Below, piece by piece: positions 37,337-46,484 of a DNA stretch of 64,000 nt. Position 1 is the stretch's first letter, and each line of letters starts with the position of its first letter. A model generated the notes under the pieces. It saw only the letters and a program-made list of their open reading frames with translations. It was not told where the DNA came from and made no database searches. Source of the stretch: Nocardia speluncae NBRC 108251 (GTDB lineage: Bacteria; Actinomycetota; Actinomycetes; Mycobacteriales; Mycobacteriaceae); assembly GCF_001613245.1 (NCBI RefSeq), contig NZ_BDBZ01000001.1:558001-622000 (forward strand), written 5' to 3'. The translations under genes were made by a program, and so were the position numbers.

Positions 37337-38224
37337 ATGGCGGAACCGGCTCCTCGGACAGGGGTTCGCGCACCGGTCGGGGTGGATACCACCCGGCCGA
37401 GCATCGCCCGCGTCTACGACTACAGCCTCGGCGGCAAGGACAACTACGACGTCGACCGGGTGGCCTTCGAGCAGGTCCTGGAATTCGCACCGCGGCAGGG
37501 CGATGTCTCCCGGATGAATCGGCGCTGGCTGCACCGGGTCGTCAGATACCTTGCCGGACCGGCCGGCATCGACCAGTTCCTGGACATCGGCGCCGGTCTG
37601 CCGACCGTGGGCAACACCCATCAGATCGCGCAGCAGGAGAATCCGGAAGCCAAGGTCGTCTACGTCGACAACGATCCGGTGTGCAACGCGCACGGCCGAG
37701 TCCTGCTCGAGCAGAACGAGAACACCCATTTCGTCTCCGGCGACGTCCTCGAAGAGCGCACGCTGCTGGAGAACAAGAATGTTCTGCAATACCTCGACCC
37801 GGACCGGCCGATGGCGATCATCCTCTGCGGGCTGCTGCATCACCTCGACGACGAGCTCGACCCACCGGGAGTGATGCGTGAATACATATCCCGGCTACCG
37901 GCCGGATCGTATGTCGCGATCACCAATTTCTGGGATCCGGCCGACGAGGCCCCCGAACTCCACGCACTCGCGAAAGAACTCGAGCGGGCTTTCACCGAAA
38001 TGGGCCTGGGCTCGGGGTGGTACCGAACCCGGGAACAACAGCTCGAATATTTCGAGGGACTGGAGCTCATTGCGCCGGGCCTCAGCGAGCTCGAGGACTG
38101 GTGGCCGTCCGGGCCGCCCACCCGGCCGCGACTTCCGGAGGAGCGGGTCGTGATCGCCGGTGTCGGGTACAAACCGGGCCCTCCCACGGCGGCGCGACTG
38201 CACAGTATCGACGGAGACGGGTAA
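37337..38224 (+). CDS. DUF574/Methyltransf_19 SAM-dependent methyltransferase, copy 1
   Basis: The ATG at 37337 has AGAGAGG five bases upstream; an ATG at 37319 lies before that RBS and is rejected. 295 aa. The family start is VGVDTTRPSIARVYDYSLGGKDNYDVDR near residue 20, followed by QFLDIGAGLPTVGNTHQIAQ near residue 85, VYVDNDPVCNAHGRVLL, and AIILCGLLHHLDDE near residue 165. These proteins are abundant in actinomycetes and lie beside HTH-DUF5753 or DUF397 genes. Substrate unknown. A tandem paralogue follows. Confidence 0.92.
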   Translation: MAEPAPRTGVRAPVGVDTTRPSIARVYDYSLGGKDNYDVDRVAFEQVLEFAPRQGDVSRMNRRWLHRVVRYLAGPAGIDQFLDIGAGLPTVGNTHQIAQQENPEAKVVYVDNDPVCNAHGRVLLEQNENTHFVSGDVLEERTLLENKNVLQYLDPDRPMAIILCGLLHHLDDELDPPGVMREYISRLPAGSYVAITNFWDPADEAPELHALAKELERAFTEMGLGSGWYRTREQQLEYFEGLELIAPGLSELEDWWPSGPPTRPRLPEERVVIAGVGYKPGPPTAARLHSIDGDG

Positions 38225-38471
38225 CCCGGATCCGGGGAACGGCCCAGGCCACTGCGGTAGCGTGCCTATCGAATCGGGTTACGTCACATGGTTTTCCGCC
38301 AACCGTCGGGGCGCGTGCCGCAGTACAGCACCCGGTCCGCCGCGCGGCGATTCGAAGTATGTTGCCGCGCACGGTGATCACGATATTGCTCACCTCGCGG
38401 CAACGTTCTACGCTGAGTGATTCGGTTCACAGTTCCTTCGTCTTGTTCATTTCGTGCAGAGAGAGGTCGAT

Positions 38472-39314
38472 ATGGCCGAGCCGGCTTCCCGGATTCGCCC
38501 CCGCAAACCCGTCGGGGTGGATACCACCCGCGCCAGCATCGCCCGCGTCTACGACTACAGCCTCGGCGGCAAGGACAACTACGACATCGACCGGTCCGCC
38601 TACCAGCAGATCCTGGAGGTGGCCCCGCGACAGGGCGATGTCTCCATCATGAACCGCCGCTGGTTGCATCGTGTGATCCGGTATCTGGCCGGAACTTCGG
38701 GGATCGACCAATTCCTCGATATCGGCGCCGGTCTGCCCACGGTCGCCAATACGCACGAGATCGCACAGCAACTCAACTCCGACGCCCACGTGGTCTACGT
38801 GGACAACGACCCGGTGTGCAATGCACACGGCCGAGTCCTGCTCGAGCAGAACGAGAACACGCATTTCATCTCCGCAGACGTCCTCGAAGAAGGCACGCTG
38901 CTGGGCAACTCCGATATCACCAAATTTCTGGATCTGGACCGGCCCCTCGGGCTCGTCCTGTGCGGATTGCTGCACCATATCGACGAGCAGTTCGACCCTG
39001 TAGGCATGATGCGCGAGTATGTCGAACTGCTGCCCTCGGGCTCCTACCTGGCGATCAGCCATTTCCACGACCCAGGCTCACTCGATCCCGAACTCCACGC
39101 ACTCGCGAAAGAACTCGAACGGCGCTTCACCGAAAAAGGGCTGGGCTCGGGGTGGTATCGCACCAGTGCGGAAATCCTCGAATACTTCGGCGGGCTCGAA
39201 CTCGTCGCGCCGGGTCTCGTTCAGCTCGACGATTGGTGGCCCGCCGGTCCGCCGCTGCGAGAACGGTTTCCGGAGGAGAAGGTCATGGTCGGCGGTATCG
39301 CCTACAAACCCTGA
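38472..39314 (+). CDS. DUF574/Methyltransf_19 SAM-dependent methyltransferase, copy 2
   Basis: The ATG at 38472 gives 280 aa, with the same leader element GCAGAGAGAGGT before the start as copy 1. The protein is closely similar throughout: VGVDTTRASIARVYDYSLGGKDNYDIDR, QFLDIGAGLPTVANTHEIAQQ, VLCGLLHHIDEQFDPVG and WYRTSAEILEYFGGLELV. It ends with WWPAGPPLRERFPEEKVMVGGIAYKP, slightly shorter than copy 1. The pair arose by tandem duplication; a 247-bp gap separates them and contains its own AT-rich promoter-like patch. Confidence 0.92.
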   Translation: MAEPASRIRPRKPVGVDTTRASIARVYDYSLGGKDNYDIDRSAYQQILEVAPRQGDVSIMNRRWLHRVIRYLAGTSGIDQFLDIGAGLPTVANTHEIAQQLNSDAHVVYVDNDPVCNAHGRVLLEQNENTHFISADVLEEGTLLGNSDITKFLDLDRPLGLVLCGLLHHIDEQFDPVGMMREYVELLPSGSYLAISHFHDPGSLDPELHALAKELERRFTEKGLGSGWYRTSAEILEYFGGLELVAPGLVQLDDWWPAGPPLRERFPEEKVMVGGIAYKP

Positions 39315-39457
39315 GGCGCCGCCGACGATTGTTACCGAGGCAGCTGTCGCCGATCGGGCCACCGCGGGGGCAGCGCCGAGGGGCGGCGCGACCCCGGCCG
39401 CGGATTACACACGACCGGGGTTGAAACGCATTCTGTTCAGTCGTTCTCGGCCCGAAC

Positions 39458-39784
39458 TCAGCCGTTCACGGCCTGGAAAGCGGCGAGCACTCCAGCCGGG
39501 ATACGGCCGCGCGCCGATACCTCGTGCCCGTTGCGCTGAGCCCATTCCCGGACCACCCTCGCCGAGGCCGACCGGCCTGGCCGCTCCCGTTTGGTCCGCC
39601 CGGCCCGTCCGGCCCTGCGGGCGAACGGGGTCCATTTTCCGAAGACTGCGCGCAATTCGCCCGCGTTACCTTCGGTCAGGTCGATCTCGTACGTCACTCC
39701 CTCGAGTGCGAACACCACCGTTTCGGCTGCGGGTGATTCGCCGTCGAGGTCATCGATCAAGCTGATGACGACCTTGCGCGCCAT
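39458..39784 (-). CDS. Lsr2-like nucleoid-associated protein
   Basis: The ATG at 39782-39784 with GGAGGAG upstream gives 108 aa. The N-terminal dimerisation part is MARKVVISLIDDLDGESPAAETVVFALEGVTYEIDLTEGNAGELRAVF, matching Lsr2 (KVxVxLxDDxDG, VxFxxDGxxYEIDL). The C-terminal DNA-binding part is SARVVREWAQRNGHEVSARGRIPAGVLAAFQ, containing the RGR AT-hook-like motif. Lsr2 bridges AT-rich DNA and silences horizontally acquired genes. Mycolata often carry several copies; this one may be a secondary paralogue, as its neighbours are accessory. Confidence 0.95.
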   Translation of the reverse strand: MARKVVISLIDDLDGESPAAETVVFALEGVTYEIDLTEGNAGELRAVFGKWTPFARRAGRAGRTKRERPGRSASARVVREWAQRNGHEVSARGRIPAGVLAAFQAVNG

Positions 39785-39991
39785 GGGCCTACTCCTCCGA
39801 TCCCCGAATACTTTGCCACCTATGACATCAACAACCCCGTGGCCGCGCGAAATCCGAGCCTGCCCGCAGCACCGGCACCGCCATCTCTCCCGGGGGATGT
39901 GAGCATACCGCCCAGGGCGAATGCCCCGACGCCGGGGCGGAATACGGGCCGGCGGGCTACCGTGACGGGCAAACCAGAGAGGACCGGCCGG

Positions 39992-40924
39992 ATGAACACA
40001 CACCGCGGGGACGAGCCCGAGACCCTGGAGTTCGGACTCCCCCACCTGGCGATGACCGCTCTCGCCTGGGGCGCGCCGGACGGGCGGCTCGCGCTGTGCC
40101 TACACGGTTTCCCGGACAGTGCCTGGACCTGGCGCCGGCTCGGTCCCGCGCTCGCCGACCGCGGTTTCCGGGTGATCGCGCCGTTTACCCGGGGGTACGC
40201 CCCGACGGCGGTACCGGCCGATGGGGTCTATCACCTCGGCGCTCTCGCCTACGACGCTCTCGCGATCCATCACGCCTTCGGCGCCCCGGACGATGCCGTG
40301 CTGATCGGCCACGACTGGGGAGCACTGACCGCCAATACGATTGCCGCCGATCCCGGCTGCCCTTTCCGGCGGGTGGTTTCGCTCGCGGTGCCGCCGGTCC
40401 CCGGGATGCGGCCGCAGCGAGCGGAGACCGCCCGGTCGGCGGGGGCGTATCTACGTCAGCTGCGGTACAGCTGGTACATCCTGTTCAACCAGCTGCCCGG
40501 GGTCGCCGAACGCGCGATCGACCGGCTTGTTCCCCGGCTGTGGCAGGACTGGTCCCCGGGTTACCCTGCGGCGGAAGATATCGCCCATGCGCTCGACGCC
40601 CTGCCCCCGGGCGCCCACCGGACCGCTGCGCTGTCCTATTACCGCGCGTTCGTGCGGGTGACCGCGAAAGTTCCCGAGCCGTATGCCGGACCACACCGGT
40701 TCTGGGATCAGGCGCCTCGGGTGCCGATGTTGTATCTGCACGGTTCGGCGGATACGACATTGCATCCGGCGTTCACGGCCGGTGTCGCCGAGGTCCTGGC
40801 CCCGGCGGGCGGGGCCGTCGATATGGTTCCGGGAGCCGGGCACTTCCTGCACCTGGAGCAGCCCGCTGTGGTCGCCGGACTGATCGGCGATTTCCTCACC
40901 GACGGCTCCGCGCCGCGGAGCTGA
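39992..40924 (+). CDS. Alpha/beta hydrolase, epoxide-hydrolase-like
   Basis: The ATG at 39992 (GAGGACCGG upstream) gives 310 aa. The oxyanion motif is LCLHGFPDSAWTWRRLG near residue 34, the nucleophile elbow is LIGHDWGALTAN near residue 105 (Asp nucleophile, typical of epoxide hydrolases and dehalogenases rather than esterases), a second acid Asp lies in LYLHGSADTTL near residue 250 and the catalytic His in PGAGHFLHLEQP near residue 285. A cap domain with Tyr residues lies between. Likely substrate: an epoxide or haloalkane; unknown in detail. Confidence 0.88.
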   Translation: MNTHRGDEPETLEFGLPHLAMTALAWGAPDGRLALCLHGFPDSAWTWRRLGPALADRGFRVIAPFTRGYAPTAVPADGVYHLGALAYDALAIHHAFGAPDDAVLIGHDWGALTANTIAADPGCPFRRVVSLAVPPVPGMRPQRAETARSAGAYLRQLRYSWYILFNQLPGVAERAIDRLVPRLWQDWSPGYPAAEDIAHALDALPPGAHRTAALSYYRAFVRVTAKVPEPYAGPHRFWDQAPRVPMLYLHGSADTTLHPAFTAGVAEVLAPAGGAVDMVPGAGHFLHLEQPAVVAGLIGDFLTDGSAPRS

Positions 40925-41084
40925 TCGGTTCCGGCGCTCGGGTTGTCGGCACCGGACCTCGCTTCGACCGGTATCCGCGCGCGACGCATCGCCGGTAATA
41001 CGGACACGAGCCAGGTTATGTTTCCCATCACACGCGCGATAATCCCGCTTCCGCAACTATCACGGCTACCCATATCATCGCGCG

Positions 41085-41567
41085 GTGGCAAGTGAGGCGG
41101 AAACGGGCACACTGATCGAGCACTTCGTGCTCGCGGTCTGCGATCCAGGACGGTGGGAAGGGGTGGACCGGCTCGCAGAGCTGGATCTGACCCTGGCCCA
41201 GGCGCGAGTGCTGTTCAGCGTCGTCCGGCGCAGCGAGCCGCAACCGATCCACACAATCGCGGGTGAACTCGGCCTGTCGATGACCGCGGCCGGCCGCAAT
41301 GTCGACCGGCTGGTGCGTCTGGGTCTACTCACCCGAGAGGAAAGCCCCACCGACCGGCGGGTCAAATTGGTCGGCCCCACCGAAGACGGGCGTCAGCTCG
41401 CCTGGGACCAGATTGCCATCCACCGCGCGACCATCGACCAGGTGGTGCACCGCCTGCCCGGCCCACTGCGCGCCGACCTCTGCCGGGTCCTCACCGCTGC
41501 CCTCGAATCCGGGGCCATACACAAAGCCGTGGCATGCCCCCCAGCATCTTCAGGAGATAATTCGTGA
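41085..41567 (+). CDS. MarR family transcriptional regulator
   Basis: This 160-aa protein has a winged helix: LTLAQARVLFSVVRRSEPQPIHTIAGELGLSMTAAGRNVDRLVRLGLLTREESPTDRRVKLVGPTEDGRQLA (residues 30-105), where DRR is the wing of MarR proteins. It starts with a GTG. Its stop overlaps the GTG start of the DHA2 efflux pump gene, a common repressor-pump arrangement, so it probably controls the pump in response to a phenolic or drug-like ligand. Confidence 0.93.
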   Translation: MASEAETGTLIEHFVLAVCDPGRWEGVDRLAELDLTLAQARVLFSVVRRSEPQPIHTIAGELGLSMTAAGRNVDRLVRLGLLTREESPTDRRVKLVGPTEDGRQLAWDQIAIHRATIDQVVHRLPGPLRADLCRVLTAALESGAIHKAVACPPASSGDNS

Positions 41568-43138
41568 ACGCAAGTCCAGCCCCCGCGCCCGCCGCGGGGG
41601 CCCCGGAGAAGATCGACGCATCCGTGCTGAAACTGGCCGGTGTCGTCGTTCTCGGATCCATCATGTCCATTCTGGACATCACGGTGGTGAATGTCGCCAT
41701 GCCGACATTCCAGTCCGAATTCGACGTCGCCAACTACTCGACGGTCGCGTGGACGGTCACCGCCTACACCCTCGCACTGGCCACCGTGATCCCACTGACC
41801 GGCTGGGCGGCCGACCGCTTCGGCACCAAACGCCTCTACATGATGGCACTGCTGCTGTTCACCGCCGGATCGGTGCTGTGCGCACTGTCCTGGAACATCG
41901 GCGCGCTCATCGGCTTCCGGGTGATCCAGGGCCTCGGCGGCGGGATGCTCATGCCGCTCGGTATGACCATCTTGACCAAAGCCGCCGGCCCCGAGCGGAT
42001 GGGCCGTTTGATGGCCATCCTCGGTGTGCCGATGCTGCTGGGCCCGATTCTCGGACCGATCCTCGGCGGCTGGCTGATCGAGGACGCGTCCTGGCACTGG
42101 ATCTTCCTGATCAATCTGCCGCTCGGCGCGATTGCCATCGTCTACGCCTGGTTCGCCTTGCCCAAGGACGAGGCCCGGCCCACCGAGAAGTTCGATTTCG
42201 TGGGCATGCTGATGCTGTCGCCGGGTCTGGCGCTGTTCCTGTACGGCATCTCCTCCATCCCGGAGGAAGGCACCGTCGCCACGCCGAAGGTGTGGGCGAC
42301 CATGCTGGTCGGCGGAGCGCTCGTGGCCGCGTTCATCGTGTACTCGTTCAAACCGAAGAATCCGCTACTGGATCTGCGGCTGTTCAAGAACCGTGATCTG
42401 ACCGTCGCCACCGTCACCATGTTCCTGTTCTCGGCGTCGTTCTTCGGCGGCCTGCTGCTGATCCCGACCTACTTCCAACAGGTGCGTGGTGAGAGTGCAC
42501 TGATGGCGGGTTTGCTCGTGGCCCCGCAGGGCCTCGGATCGCTGCTCACCATGCCGATCGCGGGCATGCTGGTAGACAAGGTCCCGGTGGGCCGGGTCGT
42601 CCCGGTCGGCCTGGCTATTCTCACAGCGACCATGTTCGGCCTGACTCAGATCGGCGCCGATAGTTCCTACTTCTACGTCCTCGGTGTGCTGTTCGTCATG
42701 GGCCTCGGTATGGGCCTGACGATGATGCCGCTGATGACCGCCGCACTGCGCACTCTGAAGGAGGCGCAGGTGGCGCGCGGGTCCACACTGCTCAATATCA
42801 TCCAGCAGATCGCCAGCTCGGTCGGTGTCGCGGTGATCTCGGTGGTGCTCACCAACCGGATGCAGAACTCGGAGGCGGTCTCGGCCGGGCAGGCGATGAT
42901 GGAGGCGCAGAAGACCGGTGCCCAGCCGGATCCCTCGGTGTTGCAGTACCTGGCGAGCCTCGGCGACAAGTTCGAGCAGATCATGCTCGGCGAAATGGCG
43001 GATGCCTATGCGACCAGCTTCTGGGTGGCCTTCGTCCTGTGCGTGGTGACCGTCGTCTTCTCGCTGCTGCTGCCGCGCAAGGCGAGTCCGGTGCCGGAGA
43101 CCGGCGAGAACGCTCCGGCGCCGGTGCTGATGCACTGA
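41564..43138 (+). CDS. DHA2-family (EmrB/QacA) MFS efflux transporter
   Basis: A GTG start overlapping the MarR stop gives 524 aa. It has about 14 transmembrane helices: LAGVVVLGSIMSILDITVVNVAMPTFQSEF at the N-terminus carries the DITVVNVA motif C-like element of helix 1, then AWTVTAYTLALATVIPLTGWAADRFGTKRLYM (motif A between helices 2 and 3), GFRVIQGLGGGMLMPLG (motif C area) and GPILGPILGGWLI. It exports drugs or toxic organics by proton antiport. The pair MarR-DHA2 forms one operon. Confidence 0.96.
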   Translation: MNASPAPAPAAGAPEKIDASVLKLAGVVVLGSIMSILDITVVNVAMPTFQSEFDVANYSTVAWTVTAYTLALATVIPLTGWAADRFGTKRLYMMALLLFTAGSVLCALSWNIGALIGFRVIQGLGGGMLMPLGMTILTKAAGPERMGRLMAILGVPMLLGPILGPILGGWLIEDASWHWIFLINLPLGAIAIVYAWFALPKDEARPTEKFDFVGMLMLSPGLALFLYGISSIPEEGTVATPKVWATMLVGGALVAAFIVYSFKPKNPLLDLRLFKNRDLTVATVTMFLFSASFFGGLLLIPTYFQQVRGESALMAGLLVAPQGLGSLLTMPIAGMLVDKVPVGRVVPVGLAILTATMFGLTQIGADSSYFYVLGVLFVMGLGMGLTMMPLMTAALRTLKEAQVARGSTLLNIIQQIASSVGVAVISVVLTNRMQNSEAVSAGQAMMEAQKTGAQPDPSVLQYLASLGDKFEQIMLGEMADAYATSFWVAFVLCVVTVVFSLLLPRKASPVPETGENAPAPVLMH

Positions 43139-43156
43139 TTCCGCCGGTACGCAGCG

Positions 43157-43195
43157 CACCGCCCGCCCGAACCCAGCCGGTTCAGGCGGGCGGTG
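43157..43195. terminator. Bidirectional terminator hairpin
   Basis: CACCGCCCGCC and GGCGGGCGGTG form an 11-bp perfect stem, extended by GAACC/GGTTC with one mismatched base and a CAGCC loop. It lies between the convergent ends of the efflux gene and the lipase gene and overlaps the lipase stop codon. Confidence 0.75.
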
Positions 43196-44387
43196 TCGTA
43201 TTCCGGAACCATTCGAGGATCTGCGGGAGCGCCACACGTACGGTGCCGCCGTGGTCGGAATCGCCGAGTTCGATCAGCTCGGCATCAGCGCCGAGTTCGG
43301 ATTTCATACAGCGCTGCGAATTCTCGAACGGCACACTGCGATCGCCGGGGGCGGCGTACAACCGGACCGGAACGCCGGACCGCCAGTCGCACACCGCATC
43401 GCTGTCGGTCATGGCACGCAGGGCGGCACCGGTGGGGTCGAGTGCCAGTGCCCGAAATTCCGGGGTGAGCAGTTCCTGCGGGGTCCGTGGGAGGCCCGCA
43501 CTGATCCTCAGCAGATCGTGGCGGCCGTCGAACAGTTCCTCGACGCGCTGCGCGTACGGCTGCCGGAACGCTTCGGTGGACTGGTCGTACAGGTGGTAGA
43601 TACGGTTCATCGCGGTGATCCAGTAGGCGAGGTAGACAACCGCCTGGCGCGGATCCACCCGGCCGTCCAACGCCGCCGGCGCTTGGACCTCCTGCACAGC
43701 GTACGGTCCGCTCACGGCGGCCACCGCCCGGAGACCGAAACCATCCACCTCGCCCTCGCGCAGATCCCGGGCGAGGGCGAGGGCGGCCTGCCCGCCCTGT
43801 GAGAAGCCGGTGACCAGGACCTCGGGGTGGAGGTCACGATCCTGCCGGGCGAGCAACTCGCGGGCCGCGAGCAAGAGGTCCGCGGACGCGGTGCCCTCCG
43901 ACGGCGCGTGCGCATAGGGATGTGGTCCCGGCCCGGTGCCCAGCCCGAGGTAGTCCGGTGCCACGGCGAGGTAGCCGGCAGCGGCGAACAAGGTCGCCCT
44001 GGCTCGGTCGGTTTCCCCCGCGGCGGTCGGCGCCTCGTCACGGCGCACGATCGTGCCATGTGCGTAGGACACCGCCCGCAGGCGCGGATTCTCGCTATCG
44101 GGCACCACAACCAATCCGCTGGCGGTGGTGGGCGCGCCGTCGGCGGCGACAGTCCGGTATTCGACGCTGTATCGGCGGACACCGCCTGCCTGCGGCAGCG
44201 GGTATTTCCACTTGTCGAGATAGGCGCTGGTTTCCGGGCCGTTCATCGCGGGCATCGGGGTCACCGACACGATCTCCCCGCGGTCCACCGGAGCTGTCGC
44301 CTGCCGGTGGTCAGGCGAACCGCAGGCGGCGACCGGCACCATGAGCACAGCAGCCAGCAGCGTCAGCAGCACCCGGCCTGCGTACAC
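43182..44387 (-). CDS. Secreted lipase/esterase (LIP family)
   Basis: A GTG at 44385-44387 with GGGAGGT upstream gives 401 aa; the long frame to 44741 is unsupported. The signal segment VLLTLLAAVLMVPVAACG ends in a lipobox Cys, so it is probably a lipoprotein. The catalytic domain is the secretory-lipase type: YAHGTIVRRDEAPTA near residue 100, LAVAPDYLGLGTGPGPHPYAH near residue 130, and the nucleophile elbow VLVTGFSQGGQAALALARDL near residue 180 (Ser). A C-terminal Asp/His is in VRLYAAPGDRSVPFENSQRC and DSDHGGTVR. It cleaves acylglycerols or other esters. Confidence 0.87.
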   Translation of the reverse strand: MYAGRVLLTLLAAVLMVPVAACGSPDHRQATAPVDRGEIVSVTPMPAMNGPETSAYLDKWKYPLPQAGGVRRYSVEYRTVAADGAPTTASGLVVVPDSENPRLRAVSYAHGTIVRRDEAPTAAGETDRARATLFAAAGYLAVAPDYLGLGTGPGPHPYAHAPSEGTASADLLLAARELLARQDRDLHPEVLVTGFSQGGQAALALARDLREGEVDGFGLRAVAAVSGPYAVQEVQAPAALDGRVDPRQAVVYLAYWITAMNRIYHLYDQSTEAFRQPYAQRVEELFDGRHDLLRISAGLPRTPQELLTPEFRALALDPTGAALRAMTDSDAVCDWRSGVPVRLYAAPGDRSVPFENSQRCMKSELGADAELIELGDSDHGGTVRVALPQILEWFRNTTPPA

Positions 44388-44459
44388 CGTTTTACCTCCC
44401 GGCGGGTAGATCGACAATGATGTGGACGCTACCGAAGCGATACAGGACCGGATGAGCCG

Positions 44460-44816
44460 GTGCCGCGAGGGGCGGCGATCATCGTCCGGTACGTCCGGAC
44501 CCGAACCGGGCTCTTCCGGCCCGGCGTATTCGGCGAACTGCCCGCGCCGCGAAACGACTTCCGCGCCCGGGGCGATGACATCATCGTGGATGCAGAAGTC
44601 ATACCGACGACCGAGCGGCGAGATATGGTGCGGCGCTTGCTCGCACTGTGTCATACCGCCGACGACCTGGTCACTGCCGCCTCGGCGGAGCCGGCCGGCG
44701 ACAACGGATCTCCGGCCCTTCTCCTCGCGCATGCGCAACACATCCGGGCCGTGCTACGCGATACCGTGGTCGATCTGGTGGCCAACGGACACGCGCACAG
44801 ATCGGATGCAGCGTAG
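44460..44816 (+). CDS. Small hypothetical protein
   Basis: The GTG at 44460 gives 118 aa, or ATG at 44625 gives a 63-aa form. The codon third positions are G/C-biased as in real genes, and it fills the gap between the divergent lipase gene and the membrane protein gene. The sequence includes DDIIVDAEVIPTTERRDMVRRLLALCHTADDLVTAASAEP and a helical tail LLLAHAQHIRAVLRDTVVDLVANGH. No family recognised. The start is uncertain because the frame is open further upstream without a good RBS. Confidence 0.45.
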   Translation: MPRGAAIIVRYVRTRTGLFRPGVFGELPAPRNDFRARGDDIIVDAEVIPTTERRDMVRRLLALCHTADDLVTAASAEPAGDNGSPALLLAHAQHIRAVLRDTVVDLVANGHAHRSDAA

Positions 44817-44885
44817 CGCCGAAACCTCTGAATCGGAGCGCTTTCCATCGTCTATTCCCAGCACTGGGCGCAGAAATACACTGGG

Positions 44886-45869
44886 GTGATGGCCAAACCG
44901 ACCCCGTGGGGCCGCAGCGCCGGTCGGGGCGCCGAAGCGGGCAGCGCGGTGCGCTCCTCGTTCGGCGGTACCCCGGATAGTGCGGCGGCCGGTGACCGGA
45001 TGCAGCGGTGGAACGAACACAGGGCTACGGCCGCCGAACTACTGCGGCGGGCGCGCGGACGCGCGGACGATGTCCGTACGTCACCACGGCTGATCGGCAA
45101 GTGGGGCTACGTATTCAGTGCGGTCGCGGGCGTTGTCGCATTCCTCTTGATGTTCCGGCACTGGATGGTGGCGGAGGGGCCGGACGGTATTGCCGCGGCC
45201 ACGGCGTTCGGGCGGATCGATTCCACCACACGGTACCTGGCCGTGTGGTCGTCTCAGGGTCCGCCCGCCTCCGCGAACCTGACAGGTTCGTGGGCCGTTG
45301 TCGCCAGCACCGCCATCGCGGTCACCGTCGTCGCGGTCGTGATCTACATCGTCACGAATTCGCCACGTTTCGCACGGGTCGCGACCGGCGCGTCCGTACT
45401 GGCAGCCGTGCTGATCGTGGTGAATCTGCTGTATCTGACGGCCCGGCAGAAGGACCTGAAGAGTATGACGGTGCGCCGCTGGGATCTCGGTGGCCAAATC
45501 GGTTCCTGGGTGGATTGGGCCTTCAACGACGGTACGAAACCGGTGGCCGGTTTGAATCAGCTGGAATACGTGGCCTCGGGTACGGTTACCACCGCCGCGA
45601 TTGCCGCCGTGATCATCGCGGTGGCCGGCGCAGTGGTGGGCGTCGCGATGATGCCGCGCCGCACAAACGGGTCGTCCTGGATTCCCTGGCGGATCAGCGT
45701 ATCCCGGGCCACGACGAGCAATTACATGGCAGCGGGTAGCGATCGGCCACCGGATCCGGCGCCGGCAGCGGATTCCCCAAAAGCGGAACCGGAAGGGGGA
45801 CCGGTCGTGGACAACGATCCGCCGGACGACGACCGGCACGCGGCGGCACCCGGGACGCCACAACGTTAG
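44886..45869 (+). CDS. Four-helix membrane protein of unknown function
   Basis: Start GTG at 44886, with ATG at 44889 as an equally good start. 327 aa. The cytosolic N-terminus (about 70 residues) is followed by four membrane segments: WGYVFSAVAGVVAFLLMF, WAVVASTAIAVTVVAVVIYIV, ATGASVLAAVLIVVNLLYLTA and TVTTAAIAAVIIAVAGAVVGVAMM. A soluble, acidic, Pro-rich tail (PEGGPVVDNDPPDDDRH) ends it. No enzymatic motif is visible. It may be a scaffold or stress-response membrane protein; not assigned. Confidence 0.8.
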   Translation: MMAKPTPWGRSAGRGAEAGSAVRSSFGGTPDSAAAGDRMQRWNEHRATAAELLRRARGRADDVRTSPRLIGKWGYVFSAVAGVVAFLLMFRHWMVAEGPDGIAAATAFGRIDSTTRYLAVWSSQGPPASANLTGSWAVVASTAIAVTVVAVVIYIVTNSPRFARVATGASVLAAVLIVVNLLYLTARQKDLKSMTVRRWDLGGQIGSWVDWAFNDGTKPVAGLNQLEYVASGTVTTAAIAAVIIAVAGAVVGVAMMPRRTNGSSWIPWRISVSRATTSNYMAAGSDRPPDPAPAADSPKAEPEGGPVVDNDPPDDDRHAAAPGTPQR

Positions 45870-46058
45870 ACGCAAACCGCAGCGCGTCATCCGCGCGATG
45901 CCGGCAGAGGCCCGATCGTCGCGGACGCCGCCACGTGCCGGCCAGGCCGTGTAGTGTCGCGCGCGTGCCGGATCAGTTGCGGCACAGGCACGGTTCCGAA
46001 ATACCTACCAGCGGCCCTGTCGGCTCGAGCGATCGCGAGGCATATGTTCCCGAATCAG

Positions 46059-46436
46059 ATGTCCACCGACTACCCTGTCGCACCCATCCCGGACGAAGCC
46101 TACGGCCGGGGCGCGCCGCTACCGGCTCCCCGCGAACCCGATCTGGTGATCACCGCACTGCTGTGGTTCCTGCTCGCCACGCTGGCCATTGTCTCGGTGG
46201 TCATCTCCCCGTGGTTCCTACTGGCGATGGGCGTCTGCGAAGGGCGTACCGGGTGCAGTACCGATCCGAGTACCGGGAACTGGATCATCGTGCTGGGTGG
46301 CTGCTTCGGCTTCTTGATCGGCGCCGCCACCTCGGTGAACGCGGCACGTAGCGGGCGTGCGCTGTATCCGGGCGCGCTGATCGGGGTGGTGCTGGTGCTG
46401 GCCGCCTGGTTGGCGGGCTCGCTACTGATGGGCTGA
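46059..46436 (+). CDS. Small three-helix membrane protein
   Basis: The ATG at 46059 gives 125 aa; ATG at 46044 is an alternative and no clear RBS distinguishes them. Cytosolic Pro-rich N-terminus (YPVAPIPDEAYGRG) then three membrane segments: LVITALLWFLLATLAIVSVVISPWFLLA, WIIVLGGCFGFLIGAATSV and ALIGVVLVLAAWLAGSLLMG. A loop with two Cys (VCEGRTGCST) may form a disulfide outside. Function unknown. It is convergent with the SRPBCC gene. Confidence 0.75.
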   Translation: MSTDYPVAPIPDEAYGRGAPLPAPREPDLVITALLWFLLATLAIVSVVISPWFLLAMGVCEGRTGCSTDPSTGNWIIVLGGCFGFLIGAATSVNAARSGRALYPGALIGVVLVLAAWLAGSLLMG

Positions 46437-46446
46437 CCGGGACGGA

Positions 46447-46484
46447 CCGCGCAGCCCGCCCCGGTCACACTCAGGGCTGCGCGG
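46447..46484. terminator. Bidirectional terminator hairpin
   Basis: CCGCGCAGCCC (46447-46457) and GGGCTGCGCGG (46474-46484) form an 11-bp perfect stem. It overlaps a second possible hairpin of TGACCGGG/CCCGGTCA. It lies between convergent genes, the right arm inside the last codons of the SRPBCC gene. Confidence 0.65.
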
